A DNA stretch of 64,000 nucleotides from Variovorax sp. UMC13 (GTDB lineage Bacteria > Pseudomonadota > Gammaproteobacteria > Burkholderiales > Burkholderiaceae_C), in contig NZ_LZZW01000036.1 in the NCBI RefSeq assembly GCF_014170375.1, positions 248,001 to 312,000 on the forward strand. Direction: 5' to 3'. Shown here one piece after another: positions 1-9,900 of this stretch. The notes under the pieces are model-generated. The model had not been told where the DNA came from and ran no database searches. It saw only the letters and a list, made by a program, of their open reading frames with translations. Numbering within the stretch: the stretch's first letter is position 1; each line of letters starts with the position of its first letter. Made by a program: the position numbers and the translations under genes.

Positions 1-228
1 ATCTTCAACTGGTGGCTGCTGGCCGTGCTGTTCGCCACGCTGACCGCCATGTTCGTCTGGCAGGCGGTCATTGCGCACTCGATCCGCGTGGTGGTCATCG
101 ACATCCCGCGCTCGGTGGTCTACGGCCCGATGGCCTTCGCGTCGCTGCTCATGCTGGTGCAGCACATCCTGCTCAAGCCCTGGGCCACGGGCTGGAAATG
201 GCAACCGTCTTCGGAGATGTCGCTGTGA
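1..228 (+). CDS. TRAP transporter small permease subunit (DctQ-like), 5' truncated
   Basis: Only the last ~75 codons are inside the window; the frame is open from base 1. The product carries hydrophobic stretches (ending near FASLLMLVQHILL) typical of the C-terminal half of the four-helix small membrane subunit of tripartite ATP-independent periplasmic transporters. The stop TGA at 226-228 overlaps a GTG start of the large permease by four bases (GTGA), the usual coupling of DctQ and DctM genes. The substrate-binding DctP gene would be expected left of the window. Substrate is unknown. Confidence 0.8.
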   Translation: MFNWWLLAVLFATLTAMFVWQAVIAHSIRVVVIDIPRSVVYGPMAFASLLMLVQHILLKPWATGWKWQPSSEMSL

Positions 229-1538
229 GTTCCTTCCACCTCTGGCTGCCGGCCATCCTGATGCTGGTGCTGCTGGCCCTGCAGACGCCCATCACCTGGG
301 CCATGGCCATCGCGGCGCTGGGCTTCTTCGTGCTCAACATCGGCGAGATGCCGCTGGCCAACTTCGCGCAGCAGATGGCCGAGGGCACCGAGTCGGTGTC
401 GCTGCTGGCGCTGCCGCTGTTCGTGCTGGCCGGCTGCATCATGAACGCCTCGGGCATCACGCGGCGGCTGCTCAACCTGGCCGAAGTGCTGGTCGGCCAC
501 ATGACCGGCGCGCTGGCGCAGATGTGCACCGTGCTCGCCACGCTGCTCGGCGGCCTCACCGCCTCGGCCAACGCCGATGCCGCGATGCTGGCCAAGACCA
601 TCGGCACGCAGATGGTGGCGCGCGGCTACAGCGCGCCCTTCGCGGCGGTGATCACCTCCTCGGCCGCGATCATCACCGCGCTGATCCCGCCCTCGATCGG
701 GCTGATCATCTACGGCTTCCTGGCCGAGGCCTCGATCGGCCGGCTGTTCGCGGCCGGCATCGTGCCGGGCCTGCTGCTGGCCGTGGCGCTGATGTTCACC
801 ACCCACGTGCTGGCCATCCGGCGCAAGTACAAGCCGCAGCGCGCCACGCGCGCCAATGCCAAGGAACTGGGCCAGGCGCTGATCGACGGGCTGTGGGCGC
901 TGTCGATCCCGGTGGTCATCATCCTGGGCACGCGCTACGGCATCTTCACCACCACCGAGTCGGGCGCGATCGTGGTGCTCTACGTGCTGGCGGTCGCGAT
1001 CTTCGGCTACCGCGAGATGAAGATCGGCCAGCTGCCGGAAGTGCTGGCCGAATCGGTGCGCGACTCGGCCAGCGTGATGATGATGATCTGCGCCGCCTCG
1101 GCCTTCGGCTTCTACCTCTCGTGGGAGCAGGTGCCGCAGGCGATGTCGGGCTGGCTCGCGGGCACCACCAAGGACCCGATCCTGCTGCTGCTGCTGATCA
1201 ACTTGGTGCTGATCGTGCTGGGCACGGCCATCGAGGGCTCGGCTGCGCTGATCATCCTCACGCCCATGCTGCTGCCGCTGATCGACGGCGCGCACATCGA
1301 CAAGGTGCACTTCGGCATCGTGCTGATCACCAACCTCACGATCGCCGGCATCACGCCGCCGGTGGGCGGGCTGATGTACATCTCCTCGCAGACGCTCAAG
1401 GTGCGCATGGGCGACTACTCGCGCGAGGTGGTGCCCTACCTGGCCGTGATGATGGGCCTGCTGGTCATCCTCTCGATCTTCCCGCAGATCTCGTTGTGGC
1501 TGCCGAACCTGCTCTACGGCACCGGCGCCGTGCAGTGA
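225..1538 (+). CDS. TRAP transporter large permease subunit (DctM-like)
   Basis: Polytopic membrane protein of about 437 residues, the normal DctM length, with many hydrophobic helices and family-typical segments such as ALPLFVLAGCIMNASGI near the N-terminus and GITPPVGGLMYISS near the C-terminus. It forms the sodium-driven translocation channel for a dicarboxylate, sugar acid or related substrate together with the small subunit. I favour the GTG at 225, which overlaps the dctQ-like stop; an in-frame ATG at 198 is an alternative that adds nine residues. The frame is open much further upstream but that part is antiparallel or shadow sequence of dctQ. Confidence 0.88.
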   Translation: MSSFHLWLPAILMLVLLALQTPITWAMAIAALGFFVLNIGEMPLANFAQQMAEGTESVSLLALPLFVLAGCIMNASGITRRLLNLAEVLVGHMTGALAQMCTVLATLLGGLTASANADAAMLAKTIGTQMVARGYSAPFAAVITSSAAIITALIPPSIGLIIYGFLAEASIGRLFAAGIVPGLLLAVALMFTTHVLAIRRKYKPQRATRANAKELGQALIDGLWALSIPVVIILGTRYGIFTTTESGAIVVLYVLAVAIFGYREMKIGQLPEVLAESVRDSASVMMMICAASAFGFYLSWEQVPQAMSGWLAGTTKDPILLLLLINLVLIVLGTAIEGSAALIILTPMLLPLIDGAHIDKVHFGIVLITNLTIAGITPPVGGLMYISSQTLKVRMGDYSREVVPYLAVMMGLLVILSIFPQISLWLPNLLYGTGAVQ

Positions 1539-1575
1539 CGCCCCGCGCGACCGTTCTCCCTTCCGTCGAATCCGC

Positions 1576-2700
1576 ATGACAACCATCACCCTCAAGGGCA
1601 TGACGTGGGACCACCCACGCGGCTACGAACCCCTGGCCGCCTGCTCGGCGCTGTGGCAGCAGCGCACCGGCGTCCGGATCAGCTGGGACCGCCGTTCGCT
1701 GCAGGACTTCGAGTCCTTCCCGGTCGACGAACTGGCGCGCCAGTACGACCTGATCGTGGTCGACCATCCGCACGTGGGCCAGGTCACGCGCGAAGGCTGC
1801 CTGCTGCCCTTCGACGAGGTGCGGCTCGCGTCGATCGCGCAAGGCACCGTCGGCCGCTCCTTCCCCAGCTACCACTGGCAGGGCCGGCAATGGGCGTTGC
1901 CCATCGACGCCGCCACGCAGGTGCAGGCCTGGCGGCCCGACCGGCTCGAGGCCGCGCCCACCGACTGGGCGCAGGTGCGCGAGCTCGCCCGGGCCGGCCG
2001 CGTCGCGCTGCCGCTGCGCGCGCCGCATTCGCTGATGTGCCTCTACACGCTCTGCGCGCAGCGCGGCGCACCGGGCCGCGTCGAGGGCCCCGAGCTGTTC
2101 GACGTCGAGGTGGCGAGCGAAGTCTGCGAACAGCTGCGTGCGGTGATCGACGTGATCGATCCGCAGTGCCTCGCGATGGACCCGATCGCGGTGTTCGAGG
2201 CCATGGCGCAGCCGGCTTCGCGCATCGACTGCGTGCCGCTGATCTACGGCTACGTCAACTACGCCTGGCAGGGCTTCCGGCCGGTGCGCCTGGGCTTCGC
2301 CGACATCCCGCGCTTCCAGGGCCACGGCCCCGTGGGATCCGCGCTGGGCGGCACCGGCATCGCGGTGTCGGCACGCACCGCGCATGCGGCGGAGGCCTTC
2401 GACTTCGCGCTCTGGGTGGCCGACGCCGAGGCGCAGCGCGGCCCCTTCGCCGCCGCGGGCGGCCAGCCCGGCCATGCGGCGGCGTGGGAAGACGAGGCGG
2501 TCAACACCACCGCCGGCGACTTCTACCGCGCCACACGCGCCACGCTCGAGGGCGCCTGGGTGCGGCCGCGGCACGACGGCTACATGCCCTTCCAGCACGC
2601 GGCTTCGCTGCGGCTCAATGCCGGCTTGCAGTCGGCCGAGCCGGCGCGCGCGATCGTGCAGGCGCTCAACACCATGTTCCGCGAGAGCCTCGCGCCATGA
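1576..2700 (+). CDS. extracellular-solute-binding-like protein lacking a signal peptide
   Basis: A 374-residue protein resembling family-1 (sugar-type) periplasmic solute-binding proteins in its first half (ITLKGMTWDHPRGYEPL and the following YDLIVVDHPHVGQ). No signal peptide is visible: the N-terminus is MTTITLKGM and lacks a basic-hydrophobic leader. It lies 37 bases after the TRAP permease and its stop overlaps the CoA-transferase start (ATGA at 2697-2700), so it is part of this catabolic operon. There is no ABC permease or ATPase beside it. A cytoplasmic ligand-binding role is possible but is inference; the start could also be mis-set, though no better upstream leader is seen. Confidence 0.72.
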   Translation: MTTITLKGMTWDHPRGYEPLAACSALWQQRTGVRISWDRRSLQDFESFPVDELARQYDLIVVDHPHVGQVTREGCLLPFDEVRLASIAQGTVGRSFPSYHWQGRQWALPIDAATQVQAWRPDRLEAAPTDWAQVRELARAGRVALPLRAPHSLMCLYTLCAQRGAPGRVEGPELFDVEVASEVCEQLRAVIDVIDPQCLAMDPIAVFEAMAQPASRIDCVPLIYGYVNYAWQGFRPVRLGFADIPRFQGHGPVGSALGGTGIAVSARTAHAAEAFDFALWVADAEAQRGPFAAAGGQPGHAAAWEDEAVNTTAGDFYRATRATLEGAWVRPRHDGYMPFQHAASLRLNAGLQSAEPARAIVQALNTMFRESLAP

Positions 2701-3839
2701 CCGCGCCGCTCGAAGGCCTGCTGGTGCTGGACCTCGCGCAGTTCCTGTCGGGCCCCTCGGCCGCCCTGCGGCTGGGCGACCTGGGCGCACGCGTGATCAA
2801 GGTCGAGCGCCCGGGCAGCGGCGACATCTGCCGCACGCTCTACCTCACCGACACCGACGTGGGGGGCGACTCCACGCTGTTCCATGCGATCAACCGCAAC
2901 AAGGAGAGCCTGGCGATCGACCTCAAGAAGCCCGAGGACCTGGCCGCGCTGAAGCGGCTGGTGGCGCGGGCCGACGTGCTGATCCAGAACTTCCGCCCCG
3001 GCGTGATCGAGCGCCTGGGCCTGGGCTACGAGGACGCGAAGGCGATCAACCCGCGCCTGGTCTATGCGGGCGTCTCGGGCTACGGCGAGAGCGGGCCCTG
3101 GGTCGACATGCCGGGCCAGGACCTGCTCGCGCAATCGCTCTCGGGCGTGACCTGGCTCAACGGCCACGAGGGCGACGGCCCGGTGCCGCTCGGGCTCTCG
3201 ATCGCCGACATGCTGGCCGGCCATGCGCTGACCGAAGGCATCCTCGCGGCCCTGGTGCGGCGCGGCATCACCGGCGAAGGCGCGCATGTGCAGACCAGCC
3301 TGCTCGAGGCGCTGGTCGACCTGCAGTTCGAACTGCTCACCACCCACCTCAACGACGGCAAGCGCCTGCCCACGCGCGCGGGTTTCCGCAACGCCAACGC
3401 CTACCTCGCCGCGCCCTACGGCATCTACCCGACCAGCGACGGCTACCTGGCGCTCGCGATGATGCCGCTGGCGCAACTGGCGCAGACGCTGCCCCTGCCC
3501 GCGCTCGCCGGCTACGGCGCGCAGGACGCCTTCACCCAACGCGACGAGATCAAGCGGCTGATCGCGGCCACGCTCTCGCAGCAGCCCACCGCGCACTGGC
3601 TCGCACGGCTGCAGCCGGCCGACGTGTGGTGCGCCGAGGTGCTCGACTGGCCGCGCCTGCTCCAGAGCCAGGCCTTCGGCCTGCTCGACATGCTGCAGAC
3701 GGTGCAGCGCGGCGACGGCACGCCGGTGCACACCACGCGCGGCCCGGTGCGCATCGACGGCGCCCGCGCCCGCAGCGCCCGCGGCGCACCGCGGGTGGGC
3801 GAGCACAGCGCGCCGATCCGGGCCGAGTTCGGCCTCTGA
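2697..3839 (+). CDS. CaiB/BaiF family CoA-transferase (class III)
   Basis: A 380-residue class III CoA-transferase. The N-terminal signature (LEGLLVLDLAQFLSGPSAA, GDLGARVIKVERPGSGD) and the catalytic aspartate region PGQDLLAQSLSG (Asp ~142) are present. Enzymes of this family move CoA between an acyl-CoA donor and a carboxylic acid through an aspartyl-CoA thioester intermediate. The ATG overlaps the preceding stop, giving translational coupling. Placement between a TRAP transporter, a binding-type protein and an SDR suggests activation of an imported carboxylate; the exact acid cannot be told from sequence. It is somewhat shorter than carnitine CoA-transferase CaiB. Confidence 0.88.
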   Translation: MTAPLEGLLVLDLAQFLSGPSAALRLGDLGARVIKVERPGSGDICRTLYLTDTDVGGDSTLFHAINRNKESLAIDLKKPEDLAALKRLVARADVLIQNFRPGVIERLGLGYEDAKAINPRLVYAGVSGYGESGPWVDMPGQDLLAQSLSGVTWLNGHEGDGPVPLGLSIADMLAGHALTEGILAALVRRGITGEGAHVQTSLLEALVDLQFELLTTHLNDGKRLPTRAGFRNANAYLAAPYGIYPTSDGYLALAMMPLAQLAQTLPLPALAGYGAQDAFTQRDEIKRLIAATLSQQPTAHWLARLQPADVWCAEVLDWPRLLQSQAFGLLDMLQTVQRGDGTPVHTTRGPVRIDGARARSARGAPRVGEHSAPIRAEFGL

Positions 3840-3879
3840 TCCCTCTTTTTCTTCAACGTTTCTTCCATCCAGACCCACC

Positions 3880-4608
3880 ATGAGCCTCGCAGGCAAGACC
3901 GTCCTCATCACCGCCGCCGCCCAGGGCATCGGCCGCGCCAGCGTCGAAGCCTTCTCGCGCGCCGGCGCCACCGTCTGGGCCACCGACATCAACGAAGCCG
4001 CGCTGGCCGAACTCGCCGCGCTGCCGGGCGTGGAGACCCGCCGGCTCGACGTGCTGCAGGACAGCGCCGTGCAGGCGCTGGTGGCCGAGATCGGCGCGGT
4101 CGACGTGCTATTCAACTGCGCGGGCGTGGTGCATGCGGGCAACGTGCTCGAGGCGCCCGAGAAGGATCTCGATTTCGCCTACGACCTCAACGTCAAGGCC
4201 ATGGTGCGCACCATCCGCGCGGTGCTGCCGGGCATGCTCGCGCGCCGCGACGGCGCGATCATCAACATGGCCTCGGTGGCCAGCAGCGTGAAGGGCGTGC
4301 CCAACCGCTTCGCCTACGGCGTGACCAAGGCGGCGGTGATCGGCCTGACCAAGTCGGTCGCGGCCGACTTCGTGGCGCAGGGCGTGCGCTGCAACGCGAT
4401 CTGCCCCGGCACCGTCGATTCGCCCTCGCTGCACGAGCGGCTGCGCGCGCAGGGCGACTACGAGGCCGCGCGCACCGCCTTCATCGCGCGCCAGCCCATC
4501 GGCCGCATCGGCCAGCCCGAGGAGATCGCCGACCTGGTGCTCTACCTGGCGCAGGCGACCTACACCACCGGCCAGATCCACGTGATCGACGGCGGCTGGG
4601 CGATCTGA
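3880..4608 (+). CDS. SDR family oxidoreductase, BDH2 / 2-keto-3-deoxy-fuconate dehydrogenase-like
   Basis: Classical short-chain dehydrogenase of 242 residues: cofactor motif TAAAQGIG (residues 11-18), Asp36 after the second strand favouring NAD, NCAG (79-82), and the catalytic YGVTK (Tyr146, Lys150) with a nearby Ser. The segments NMASVASSVKGV, PGTVDSPSL and IDGGWAI closely match the family containing human BDH2/DHRS6 and bacterial 2-keto-3-deoxy-L-fuconate dehydrogenases, so a hydroxy-acid or keto-sugar-acid substrate is likely. It follows the CoA-transferase by 40 bases and probably ends the operon. Confidence 0.88.
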   Translation: MSLAGKTVLITAAAQGIGRASVEAFSRAGATVWATDINEAALAELAALPGVETRRLDVLQDSAVQALVAEIGAVDVLFNCAGVVHAGNVLEAPEKDLDFAYDLNVKAMVRTIRAVLPGMLARRDGAIINMASVASSVKGVPNRFAYGVTKAAVIGLTKSVAADFVAQGVRCNAICPGTVDSPSLHERLRAQGDYEAARTAFIARQPIGRIGQPEEIADLVLYLAQATYTTGQIHVIDGGWAI

Positions 4609-4615
4609 GATTTCG

Positions 4616-4864
4616 TTACCGGTAGAACACCTCGACCCGGCCCTTGAGCTTGAGCAGCAGCGGCTTGCCCTTGCGGTCGACGGTCTTGCCGGCCGGCACC
4701 TTGATCCAGCCTTCGCTGATGCAGTATTCCTCGACGTCGGCGCGTTCCTTGTCGTTGAAGCGGATGCCGATGTCGTGCTCGAACACGGCGGCCACGTGGT
4801 GCGGGCTGCGCGGGTCGATGGAGAGATGGTCGGGCAGGGCGGGACGGTCGGTGGTATCGGTCAT
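4616..4864 (-). CDS. DUF3297 family protein
   Basis: Small 82-residue protein with the features LSIDPRSPHHVAAVFEHDIG and VEEYCISEGWIKVPAGK, which I recognise as the proteobacterial DUF3297 family of unknown function. The start MTDTTDRP at 4864 is used; ATG at 4870 adds two residues. It is convergent with the SDR gene (stops seven bases apart) and divergent from the DNA glycosylase, sharing a ~50 bp promoter region with it. Confidence 0.82.
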   Translation of the reverse strand: MTDTTDRPALPDHLSIDPRSPHHVAAVFEHDIGIRFNDKERADVEEYCISEGWIKVPAGKTVDRKGKPLLLKLKGRVEVFYR

Positions 4865-4917
4865 GGGCATGTGATTTCTTCGAAGCCGCCATTTTCTCTG
4901 GGAAACTGCGCGGGTCC

Positions 4918-5514
4918 ATGCCACGACCCCTGCATCGCCTCGCCGCCATCGATTTCGACGCCCCCTCGGAGGTGGTGGCGCGCGCGCTGATCGGTGTCAC
5001 GGTGCTGGTCGACGGCGTGGGCGGGCGCATCGTCGAGACCGAGGCCTACGACCGCGACGACCCGGCCTCGCACACCTTCGGCGGGCCGACGCCGCGCAAT
5101 GCCGCCATGTTCGGCCCCTCGGGCCGGGTCTACGTCTACCGCTCCTACGGCATCCACTGGTGCCTGAACTTCGTCTGCCGCGAGGCCGGCCACGGCGCCG
5201 GCGTGCTGATCCGCGCGCTCGAGCCCACGGCCGGGCTGGCGACCATGCGTCGCCGGCGCGGGCTCGAGGACCTGCGCCTGCTGTGCGCGGGCCCGGGTCG
5301 CGTCGGGCAGGCGCTGGGCATCGATGCGGGCTTCAACGGCCAGGCGCTCGATGCGCCGCCCTTCGTGCTGATCGCCGCGCCGGGCGAGCAGCCGCCGGTG
5401 CAGGTCGAGGTCGGCCCGCGCATCGGCATCACCAAGGCGGCCGAGGTGCCGTGGCGCTTCGGCGAAAAGGGCTCGCGCTTCCTGAGCAAGCCCTTCCGCA
5501 CCGCAGGCCGCTAG
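4918..5514 (+). CDS. DNA-3-methyladenine glycosylase (AAG/MPG family)
   Basis: A 198-residue monofunctional glycosylase that removes alkylated purines in base-excision repair. Family hallmarks are visible: VETEAY (catalytic Glu42, Tyr44), TFGGPTPRNAAMFG, and YVYRSYGIHWCLNFV. Near the end PRIGITKA and the conserved W-R-F segment are also typical. It is a single-gene unit; its TAG stop shares the palindromic CTAG at 5511-5514 with the stop of the convergent efflux gene. An alkylation-related AidB-like gene lies far away at 47575-49215 and is probably unrelated in regulation. Confidence 0.92.
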   Translation: MPRPLHRLAAIDFDAPSEVVARALIGVTVLVDGVGGRIVETEAYDRDDPASHTFGGPTPRNAAMFGPSGRVYVYRSYGIHWCLNFVCREAGHGAGVLIRALEPTAGLATMRRRRGLEDLRLLCAGPGRVGQALGIDAGFNGQALDAPPFVLIAAPGEQPPVQVEVGPRIGITKAAEVPWRFGEKGSRFLSKPFRTAGR

Positions 5515-6995
5515 CCGCCGGTGGGCACCGGCGCGGCATTGCCGGCCGCCTGTTCCGTCGTCTCGCGCCAGCCACCGCCCAGCACCTTGTAGAGCGTGAG
5601 CCGGTTGGCCTGCTCGATCAGCTGCAGGCTGATCAGCGACTGCTGCACCGTGTAGAGCGAGCGCTGCGCATCGAGCACGTCGAGATAAGCCGCGCCGCCG
5701 CTCTTGAACAGCGCATCCGACAGCTCGAAGGCGCGCGTGGTCGCGGCCACCAGCGACTGCTGCGCCGCCAGGCGCTCGCCCAGCGTGCGGCGCGCGGCGA
5801 GCGCATCGGCCACCTCGCGGAAGGCCACCTGCAGCGTCTTCTCGTACGTCGCCAGCTGGATCTGCTGCTGCGCCTGGGCCACGCCCAGGTTGGCGCGGTT
5901 GAGGCCGGCGTCGAAGATCGGCAGGTTGATCGAGGGCGCGAAGCTCCAGGCCGCGCTGCCGTCCTTGAACAGGCCCGACAGGCTGCTGCTGGCCGTGCCG
6001 GCCGAGCCGGTCAGCGTGATGCGCGGATAGAAGGCCGCGCGCGCGGCGCCGATGTTGGCGTTGCTCGCACGCAGCGCATGCTCGGCCGCCAGCACGTCGG
6101 GCCGCTGCTGCAGCACCGACGAGGGCAGCTCGGCCGGCGGCGGCAGCAGCTGGGCCGCGGGCGCCTGCGCGATCTCGGTGATCGGCGGCGGCAGCAGCGC
6201 GGGCGGCACCGCGGTGCCCACCAGCAGCGTCAGCGCGTTGCGGCTCTGCTCGACCTGGCTGTCGAAGGCCGCGGCGTCGGCGCGCGCGGTGTCGACCGTG
6301 GTCTGGGCCTGCGCCAGCGCCAGGCCCGACTGGGCCCCGAGCTCGTAGCTGCGCTTGATGAGGTCGAAGGACTTCTGCCGGCTGGCCAGCGTGTCGCGCG
6401 CCAGCTGCAGGCGCTGCTGGTCGGTCGCGAGCACCAGCCAGGCCGTGGCCACCTCGGCCACCAGGCTGATCTGCGTGCCGCGGCGTGCGTCCTCGGTGCC
6501 GAAGTAGCTTTCAAGCGCGGCCTCGTTGAGGTTGCGCACCCGGCCGAACAGGTCGAGTTCGTAGGCGGTGAGCCCGAGGTTCACGTTGTACTGCGTCGCG
6601 GTGCGCGACACGCCGCTGGCCGACACGCCGCCCGGCGTGCGCGTGCGGTTGCCGCCCGCGCCCAGGCCGAGCGCGGGGAAGGCCGCGGCGCGCGAGATGC
6701 CGTACTGCGCCAGCGCGCGATCGATGTTGAGCGCGGCGACGCGCGCATCACGGTTGTTCGCCAGGGCCAGCTCGACCACGCCGCGCAGCCGCGCATCGAC
6801 GAAGAAGTCGCGCCAGCCGATGTCGCGCGCGGCGGGCGCGGCGGTGTCGGCACCGGCGGCCGAGGTCCAGGCCGCGGGCACCGGCGCGGCGGGTTGCGTG
6901 TACTGCGGCGCGAGGTTGACGCAGCCCGCGAGCAGCGCCGCGGGCAGCACCAGGCCGAAGGTGGCGCGTCGCGAGGAAGCGGTGTGGCGCGTCAT
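5511..6995 (-). CDS. efflux RND transporter outer-membrane channel, NodT/OprM family lipoprotein
   Basis: A 494-residue TolC-like outer membrane factor. The N-terminus has a signal sequence with lipobox LLAGC, then the family opening NLAPQYTQP. Two repeated coiled-coil regions carry patterns such as RADAAAFDSQVEQSRNALTL and RANLGVAQAQQQIQLATYEK. The start MTRHTASS at 6995 places it one base after the RND pump stop at 6997. It is the last gene of a three-gene operon (adaptor, pump, channel) that exports drugs or toxic compounds across both membranes. Confidence 0.93.
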   Translation of the reverse strand: MTRHTASSRRATFGLVLPAALLAGCVNLAPQYTQPAAPVPAAWTSAAGADTAAPAARDIGWRDFFVDARLRGVVELALANNRDARVAALNIDRALAQYGISRAAAFPALGLGAGGNRTRTPGGVSASGVSRTATQYNVNLGLTAYELDLFGRVRNLNEAALESYFGTEDARRGTQISLVAEVATAWLVLATDQQRLQLARDTLASRQKSFDLIKRSYELGAQSGLALAQAQTTVDTARADAAAFDSQVEQSRNALTLLVGTAVPPALLPPPITEIAQAPAAQLLPPPAELPSSVLQQRPDVLAAEHALRASNANIGAARAAFYPRITLTGSAGTASSSLSGLFKDGSAAWSFAPSINLPIFDAGLNRANLGVAQAQQQIQLATYEKTLQVAFREVADALAARRTLGERLAAQQSLVAATTRAFELSDALFKSGGAAYLDVLDAQRSLYTVQQSLISLQLIEQANRLTLYKVLGGGWRETTEQAAGNAAPVPTGG

Positions 6996-6996
6996 C

Positions 6997-9900
6997 TCAA
7001 TGGCTCCCTTGCTCGATGGCCGGTGTCGAGGCCGACGAGGCATTCTTGCGCGCCCGGCGACGTTCCATGAAGCTGCTGATCAGCACGAAGAACAGCGGCA
7101 CGAAGAAGATGCCCAGGGCCGTGCCCACCACCATGCCGCCCAGCACCGCGGTGCCGATCGACTGGCGGCCGCCCGCGCCCGCGCCGGTGCCGATGGCCAG
7201 CGGCAGCACGCCGAAGCCGAAGGCCAGCGAGGTCATCAGGATGGGCCGCAGCCGCAGGCGCACCGCCTGCAGCGTGGCCTCGATCACGCTCTTGCCCTGC
7301 TCGTGCAGCTGCTTGGCGAACTCCACGATCAGGATCGCGTTCTTCGACGACAGCCCCACGGTGGTGAGCAGCCCGACCTGGAAGTACACGTCGTTGCTGA
7401 GGCCGCGGGTCCAGGTGAACAGCAGCGCGCCCACCACGCCCAGCGGCACCACCAGGATCACCGAGAAGGGCACCGACCAGCTCTCGTAGAGCGCGGCCAG
7501 GCACAGGAACACGAACAGGATCGAGATGGCGTAGAGCATCGGCGCCTGCGCGCCCGACAGCCGCTCCTGGTAGGAGGCGCCGGTCCATTCGTAGCCGATG
7601 CCCTGCGGCATCTGCTTCATCACCTCTTCCACCGCCAGCATCGCCGCGCCCGAGCTCACGCCCGCGGCCGCGTCGCCCACGAATTCGTAGCTGGGGCTGC
7701 CGTTGTAGCGGATCAGCTGCGGCGAGCCGTAGGTCCAGCGCGTGCTCGAGAAGGCGCCGAAGGGCACCATCTGGCCCAGCGTGTTGCGCACGCTCCAGCG
7801 GCCGATGTCGCTGGGCAGCATGCGGAAGGCGGTGTCGCCCTGCATGTAGACGCGCTTCACCCGGCCGTTGTTGAGGAAGTCGTTGACGTAGGTGCCGCCC
7901 ATCGCGGTCGACAGCGTGCTGTCGATGGCGCTGGTGTTCAGGCTCAACGCACCGGCGCGCGCATCGTCGATGTCGACCGCGAACTCGGGCGTGTCTTCCA
8001 GGTTGTTGCTGCGCACGTTGGCCATCTCGGGCCGCGCGTTGAGCAGCTGCAGCGCCTGGTCGCGCGCCTTGAGCAGCGCGTCGTGGCCCAGCGCGTTCAG
8101 GTCCTTGAGGAAGAAGTTGAAGCCCGCGTTGGCGCCCAGCCCGCGCACCGCCGGCGGCAGCAGCACGAAGATGCGCGCGTCGCGGATGGTCGACAGGTCG
8201 CGGCTCGCGCGCCGCGTGATGGCCGCGGCCGAGCTGTCCTTGCCGGTGCGCTCGCTCCAGTCCTTGAGCTTGACGAAGGCGCGGGCCGAGCTCTGGTCGC
8301 CGTTCTGGCCGGTCAGCAGGTTGATCGCGACGACTTCGGGCTGCTTGTCGAAATAGTCCTGCACCTGCTGGATCACCGGCTGCAGCCGGGCGTTCGACGA
8401 ACCCGGCGGCAGCGTGATCTGCACCTGCACAAAGCCCTGGTCCTCGTCGGGCAGGAAGGAGGTGGGCAGGCGCAGGAACATGAAAGCCATCACCGCGCAG
8501 ATGCCCACGTAGACCAGCAGGCTGCGCTTGCCGCGGCGCAGGATGCCGCCCACGATGCCCTGGTAGCGGTCGGCGCCGCTGTCGAAGCGGCGGTTGAAGC
8601 CGGCGAAGAAGCGGTCGACGTAGCCCAGGGGACCCTTGCGCGGCGCGCCGTGCGGCGAGTGCGCGCCCTTGGGCACCGGCTTGAGCAGCGTGGCGCACAG
8701 CGCCGGCGTGAGCGTGAGCGCGACCAGCACCGACAGCACCATCGCCGAGACGATGGTGATCGAGAACTGGCGGTAGATCACGCCGGTCGAGCCGCCGAAG
8801 AAGGCCATCGGGATGAACACCGCCGACAGCACCAGCGCGATGCCCACCAGCGCGGGCGTGATCTCGGCCATCGACTTCTTGGTCGCCTCCTTGGGCGACA
8901 GGCCCTCCTCGCTCATCACCCGCTCGACGTTCTCGACCACCACGATGGCGTCGTCCACCAGGAGGCCGATGGCCAGCACCATGCCGAACATGGTCAGCGT
9001 GTTGATCGAATAGCCGAACACCGAGAGCACCCCGAAGGTGCCCAGCAGCACCACCGGCACCGCGATCGCGGGGATCAGCGTGGCGCGGAAGTTCTGCAGG
9101 AAGATGTACATCACCAGCACGACCAGCAGCATGGCCTCGGCCAGTGCCTTCACCACCTCGTCGATCGACGCGCTCACGAAGGGCGTGGTGTCGTAGCTCA
9201 CGAAGGTCTCGAGCTGGTTCGGGAAGAAGGGCTTGAGCTCGGCGATCTTGGCGTTGACGGCCGCCGCCACCTGCACCGCGTTGGCGCCGTCGGCCAGCAC
9301 CACGCCCAGGCCGGCGCCGGGCCGGCCGCTGAGCACCGAACGCACCGTCAGGTTCTCGGCGCCGAGTTCGATCCGCGCCACGTCCTGCAGCCGCACCACC
9401 GCGCCGTCGGGCGTGGCGCGCAGCACCACGGCACCGAACTGCTCCACCGTCTTGAGCTTGCTGCGCGCGGTGATGGTGGCGTTGAGCTGCTGGTTGCCGG
9501 TGGCGGGCAGCGCGCCCAGCTGGCCGGCCGAGACCTGCGCGTTCTGGGCCTGCAGCGCGGTGTTCACGTCCGAGGGCATGAGCGAGTACTTGCGCAGCTT
9601 GTCGGGGTCGAGCCAGATGCGCATCGCGTAGCCGGTGCCCAGCGTCTGCACCTCGCCCACGCCGTCGATGCGGCTGATCACGTCGACCAGGTTGCTGGTG
9701 ATGTAGTCGCCCACGTCCACCGCCGAGGCGCTGCCGTCGTCCGAGTACATCGAGACGATCATCAGGAAGTCGTTGCCGCCCTTGATCACGAACACGCCGC
9801 GGGTCTGCACCTGCTGCGGCAGCCGCGCCATCGCGGGCTGCAGCTTGTTCTGCACCTGCATCTGCGCCACGTCGATGTTGGTGCCCGGGGCGAAGGTCAG

